Origin: an uncultured Saprospiraceae bacterium | GTDB lineage: Bacteria > Bacteroidota > Bacteroidia > Chitinophagales > Saprospiraceae | Direction: 5' to 3' | DNA length: 34,909 bases | Assembly (NCBI GenBank): GCA_938002705.1 | Contig: CALLAG010000359.1 | Span: forward strand, 1 to 34,909 | Shown here: piece by piece, positions 31,483 to 34,909 of the stretch | How positions within the stretch are numbered: position 1 is the stretch's first letter | How the letters are laid out: each line of letters begins with the position of its first letter | Made by a program: the position numbers and the translations under genes | The notes under the pieces: generated by a model | Seen by the model: only the letters and a program-made list of their open reading frames with translations | Told to the model about the DNA's origin: nothing | The model's database searches: none

Positions 31483-33315
31483 ATGAAGTTAATTTATATT
31501 CTTTCTTTTCTTTTGGTAAGCAGTATATGCTTATCACAAGTGGAGAATGGATGTATAGCTATTGATTTCGAATCACTTCCAGGTCAGCAACCTCAAGAAG
31601 GTCTCACAATTAGAGATCAGTATAAGGCAAGTTTTGGCCTTAGTTTTTCTTTAGAAGGTGGAGGCTTTCCTGTACTTGCAGAAGTCGGAGGAGCAACGAC
31701 AGCTTTTGGCAGCTCTGCTGGTAGTGACACCCCTCTGCCTGGTAATAATATGGGCAGGTTCTTTCTTACTGATGATGGCCGACTTTCTGGACTTACAGCA
31801 CCTCCTATCATTTTAGAATTTGAGACGCCTATAGATAGTTTTTCTGGATGTATCGTAGATATAGATCTAAGCGAACAATTCATCATACATGCTCTTGATT
31901 CTTCTAATCAAATAATATTAGCAGATACGATATCGGATGGTGATCCTGGCACTGGAGACGGTATACTGACCTGTTGGGGATTTAATCTTCCTGGATGTGA
32001 AGGCCGGATACATTCTATACGATTTGCTGGTACAAGAACACAGTCAGGTTCATTTGGTCTCGGTATCGATAGTCTGAGTTTTTGTTATTCTGGGTTAAAT
32101 ATCAAGCCCGACCTTAAGGACGCCACATGTACAGAACTCGGACAGATACAGATTACATCTACCACTAATGAGGTATACGGCTATTCGCTCGATGGCATAA
32201 CTTATGATGAAGATGGTTTCTTTGATAACTTAGATCCAGGCATTTATACAATCTTTGTGATAGATAGTGACGGATGTGAGACGTCTGTTGATATTATAAT
32301 AGATCCACCCCCTGAGAGAGATCTCATATCCGAGTCGATTCCGACAAGTTGTGCAGAGGATAATGGACAGTTGTCTTTTTTCTTAGACCCTGATATCACA
32401 GCAATGTACTCCCTTGATGGTGGACTCACATACCAATCCGAAAATGTATACGATAATATGCCTCCTGGTACATACAATATAACTGTCAGGGATAGCTTAG
32501 ATTGTTTCTATACTGAAGACAATATCGTCATAGAGCCAAGTGTAATTCCATCTATACAAGATGCTACCACCTCTATAGACTCATGCAATGATGCCAGAGG
32601 TAGTATCCTGATCGAAGGTACTAATGGGATGGGTGTAACTGATCCATTACAATATTCTATCAACAACTCAGACTATGATAGCGACAACTTATTCTTAGAC
32701 CTGAGTACAGGAGTATATACTATCTATGTAAGAGATAGCCAGGGATGTACGGTTGATGATACAGTCTTCATAGATAGCACTCCAGAAGTCACTGTGAGAT
32801 CTATAGAAGTAACTAGCCCAGACTGCTTTGCTGACAATGCGGTAATAGAAATCGAAGCTCAAGGGGGCAGTGGAATACTTCAATATGAAATCAATGGATC
32901 ACCACAGATAGATTCTATAATAAACAACTTACCATATGGAATCTATGAACTCATCATCACTGACGAGTTAGGATGTACATATACAGAAACTGTCATCATA
33001 GAAGCTCCCACTTGTCCTATCTATATACCTAATGTGATAACTCCCAATGGTGACAACAGTGAGGATATTTTTCAAGTTTTTACTAATAGTGATTACGAGG
33101 TTGGAATTATACGCTATCTGATATATGACAGGTGGGGAGAATTGGTTTTTGTCTCTGAGGCATACTCTATACATACTGAAGAAATAACTTACTGGTGGGA
33201 CGGATACTTCAATGGCAAGCCAGCTGAGCCTGGTGTATACGTATATCTGATAGAAGTTAGGCATCCTAATGACTCTACCGAACTATACTCAGGAGATGTA
33301 ACCTTATTAAGATAG
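31483..33315 (+). CDS. Adhesin-like secreted protein with SprB-type repeats and a gliding/T9SS type B tail
   Basis: The 610-residue protein has a signal peptide (1-19) and an N-terminal jelly-roll-like domain (about 22-202, CIAIDFESLPGQ to IDSLSFCYSG). Four repeats of about 72 residues follow (207-274, 283-351, 357-430, 436-507), each with a pattern like YSLDGxxY and PPGxYxIxVxDxxGC, as in SprB-type surface proteins. The end (513-610) is the gliding-motility-associated/T9SS type B domain: PNVITPNGD, IYDRWGELVF, WWDGYFNGKPAEPGVYVYLI. It should be exported by T9SS and sit at the surface. The cysteines in each repeat suggest disulfides. Confidence 0.9.
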   Translation: MKLIYILSFLLVSSICLSQVENGCIAIDFESLPGQQPQEGLTIRDQYKASFGLSFSLEGGGFPVLAEVGGATTAFGSSAGSDTPLPGNNMGRFFLTDDGRLSGLTAPPIILEFETPIDSFSGCIVDIDLSEQFIIHALDSSNQIILADTISDGDPGTGDGILTCWGFNLPGCEGRIHSIRFAGTRTQSGSFGLGIDSLSFCYSGLNIKPDLKDATCTELGQIQITSTTNEVYGYSLDGITYDEDGFFDNLDPGIYTIFVIDSDGCETSVDIIIDPPPERDLISESIPTSCAEDNGQLSFFLDPDITAMYSLDGGLTYQSENVYDNMPPGTYNITVRDSLDCFYTEDNIVIEPSVIPSIQDATTSIDSCNDARGSILIEGTNGMGVTDPLQYSINNSDYDSDNLFLDLSTGVYTIYVRDSQGCTVDDTVFIDSTPEVTVRSIEVTSPDCFADNAVIEIEAQGGSGILQYEINGSPQIDSIINNLPYGIYELIITDELGCTYTETVIIEAPTCPIYIPNVITPNGDNSEDIFQVFTNSDYEVGIIRYLIYDRWGELVFVSEAYSIHTEEITYWWDGYFNGKPAEPGVYVYLIEVRHPNDSTELYSGDVTLLR

Positions 33316-33319
33316 ATAA

Positions 33320-34663
33320 CTACACATCTACACCTACAGGCATTGCTCTCATAATCATCTTATCAGATATACCCTGCATATTACAATCTACTATTTGATT
33401 CTCTGACATAGAGTTATCATCTACTTCAATTTTGATATAGTTATCAGTGAAGCCCGTTAAGATACCATCTTGAGATCTTGACTCTAATAGTGCAGGCCTT
33501 ACGGTGCCTATCTGCGTATTATAAAATGCTCTACGTTTCTTTTCTGATAGTATTCTTAATTTTTTGTTACGTTCTTTTCTTATGCCCATAGGCACCATAT
33601 CTTCCATAACAGCGGCGTGAGTATTGGCTCTCTCAGAATAGGTAAACACATGCAGATACGAAATATCTAAACCCAATAAGAAATCATAGGTTTCTTGAAA
33701 GTGACTTTCGGTCTCTCCAGGAAAACCTACAATAACATCTACACCTATGCAGCAATGCGGCATTACTGACTTGATATAAGCAACACGTTCAGTGTACAGC
33801 TCTCTTTTATATCGACGACGCATGTTCTTAAGAATCTCGTTGCTACCACTCTGTAGTGGCATGTGAAAGTGAGGCATAAATCTGTTAGAGTGAGCCACGA
33901 AGTCTATAATCTCTTCGTTGCACAGATTTGGCTCTATAGAAGATATTCTAAATCTATTGATGCCTTCTACTTTATCTAACTCTCTGATAAGATCGATGAA
34001 TAGAGCTTCCTTTTTTGGCTTGAGTCCCTCTATCACCTCCGTACCGTTACCGAAATCTCCAATATTAACTCCTGTAAGTACTATTTCTTGTACACCTTGT
34101 TGTGCTATTTCTCTTGCATTAGCGATAACATTCTCTATCGTATCACTTCTACTCTTACCCCTTGCCATAGGTATAGTGCAGAAAGAGCACTTATAGTTAC
34201 AGCCATCTTGGACCTTTAAGAATGAACGTGTTCTATCTCCTACTGAGAAAGCATCTATAAATGAATTAACATGATGTATATCGCCAGCTCTGACCTTACT
34301 CTGACCAGATATGTCATGTAATGTATCTATGTGTTGTAGAATATTAAATTTCTCAGCGGCACCTAATACCAGATCTACACCTTCTATCTCCGCAATCTCA
34401 TCCGGCTTGAGTTGTGCATAACAACCTACGACAATGACCTTAGCCGTTGGGTTATGTTTCTGTGCACGCCTTACTTCATATCGGCATTTACGATCTGCAA
34501 AATCTGTAACAGAACATGTATTGAGCACATAGTAATCTGCACCGTCCTCAAAATCGAGTACACCAAAACCCGCCTCCTCGAATTGTCTTCGAATGGTAGA
34601 CGTCTCAGAAAAATTTAGCTTGCAACCTAATGTATGGAATGCAACTGTACGCGGAGTAGCCAT
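33320..34663 (-). CDS. mtaB: MtaB, tRNA t6A37 methylthiotransferase
   Basis: This 447-residue protein has the UPF0004 domain with Cys14 (LGCKLNFSE), Cys50 (LNTCSVT) and Cys81 (GCYAQ), the radical SAM motif CNYKCSFC (Cys155, Cys159, Cys162), and a C-terminal TRAM-like domain. The TLGCK start and CTIPMARGKSRS identify the MtaB branch rather than MiaB or RimO. It adds a methylthio group to t6A at position 37 of ANN-decoding tRNAs using two iron-sulfur clusters. It is convergent with the adhesin-like gene (4 bp apart). Confidence 0.93.
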   Translation of the reverse strand: MATPRTVAFHTLGCKLNFSETSTIRRQFEEAGFGVLDFEDGADYYVLNTCSVTDFADRKCRYEVRRAQKHNPTAKVIVVGCYAQLKPDEIAEIEGVDLVLGAAEKFNILQHIDTLHDISGQSKVRAGDIHHVNSFIDAFSVGDRTRSFLKVQDGCNYKCSFCTIPMARGKSRSDTIENVIANAREIAQQGVQEIVLTGVNIGDFGNGTEVIEGLKPKKEALFIDLIRELDKVEGINRFRISSIEPNLCNEEIIDFVAHSNRFMPHFHMPLQSGSNEILKNMRRRYKRELYTERVAYIKSVMPHCCIGVDVIVGFPGETESHFQETYDFLLGLDISYLHVFTYSERANTHAAVMEDMVPMGIRKERNKKLRILSEKKRRAFYNTQIGTVRPALLESRSQDGILTGFTDNYIKIEVDDNSMSENQIVDCNMQGISDKMIMRAMPVGVDV

Positions 34664-34667
34664 GTTG

Positions 34668-34701
34668 CAAATTTATATAAATTAAGCCTTACGAATCACA
34701 A
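34668..34701 (-). promoter_or_regulatory. Possible promoter of mtaB, very close to its ATG
   Basis: The minus strand has TAAATTTG at 34675-34668 and TTG at 34701-34699, 23 bases apart, at the upper end of the usual spacing. The -7 element ends only 4 bases before the ATG, so the message would be leaderless or the true start lies further in. The match may be chance in AT-rich DNA. Confidence 0.3.
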
Positions 34702-34909
34702 TTGATAGATAGGATTAAGTTCTTGGAATAATTGCTTGGCAGTAGAAATATAACTTGTCTCCTGAGCAACTAATCCGTGCTCTATTTCTAATCCAGAAAT
34801 AGTGGGACATAGACCCCAATTCTTGAATGCTCTATCGTATCCTTTACCTTCCCAGATAATATGAAAATTACCATGCTTAGTAGGATCATCGATATTATCA
34901 ATAATATTA
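34696..34909 (-). CDS. C-terminal fragment of an unrecognised protein, cut by the window edge
   Basis: A minus-strand frame is open from the window edge to a TGA at 34696-34698 and gives about 70 residues: IWEGKGYDRAFKNWGLC, PTISGLEIEHGLVAQETS, then a helical tail ending LNPIYQL. The composition is like a real protein, with aromatic and charged residues well spread, and the frame runs through the region before mtaB. No family is recognised and no signal or membrane segment is visible. The start lies beyond the window. Confidence 0.6.
   Translation of the reverse strand, partial: NIIDNIDDPTKHGNFHIIWEGKGYDRAFKNWGLCPTISGLEIEHGLVAQETSYISTAKQLFQELNPIYQL

Overview
The window looks like chromosomal DNA of a low-GC Bacteroidota, most likely of the Saprospiria/Saprospiraceae type (this placement is inference). 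Supporting signs are secreted proteins with type IX secretion (T9SS) C-terminal sorting domains of both A and B type, a gliding-motility-type C-terminal domain, DUF4199, a 3-coathanger-like domain, near absence of Shine-Dalgarno sites, and TAnnTTTG -7 promoter elements typical of the phylum's primary sigma factor. I found no rRNA, tRNA, CRISPR array, prophage or transposase gene.

Layout. 1-880: one copy of a long imperfectly palindromic repeat, a small secreted protein, and a regulatory gap with three direct repeats. 881-5585: a small membrane protein facing a leftward cluster of a six-repeat pappalysin-type secreted metalloprotease, a DsbA-like oxidoreductase and an HExxH protein. 5806-8755: divergent hemW and an Omp85-type outer-membrane protein whose signal-peptide region has no ordinary start codon. 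8756-9122: structured non-coding DNA. 9129-12867: rlmA-like methyltransferase with a GNAT gene, a DUF937 gene, a second GNAT, and a thioredoxin-SPOR fusion. 13031-17928: a leftward cluster of two tandem arylsulfotransferase-like T9SS cargo proteins, an O-methyltransferase and an EamA transporter. 18050-22561: rightward peroxiredoxin, clpS, aat, an M16 peptidase and an S41 peptidase.

22562-25992: the second copy of the palindromic repeat, a LytTR regulator with Glu at the phospho-acceptor site, DUF4199 and a large membrane protein. 26111-31244: a KOW-like/Smr protein, a secreted protein of unknown function, two divergent outer-membrane barrels and a third arylsulfotransferase-like paralogue that has lost its conserved histidines. 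31483-34909: a T9SS type B adhesin-like protein, mtaB, and the tail of an unrecognised gene.

How the genes fit together. Much of the window concerns the cell envelope and secretion: five predicted T9SS cargoes, three outer-membrane barrels and two exported thioredoxin-fold proteins. ClpS and Aat together form a bacterial N-degron module. HemW, RlmA and MtaB are housekeeping. The most distinctive signals are the paired fold-back repeats that each lie next to an intrinsic terminator, the two-times-three super-repeat in the metalloprotease next to a DsbA-like gene, the degenerate arylsulfotransferase paralogue, the phosphomimetic-looking LytTR regulator, the missing start codon of the Omp85 protein, and several operator-like repeat clusters.
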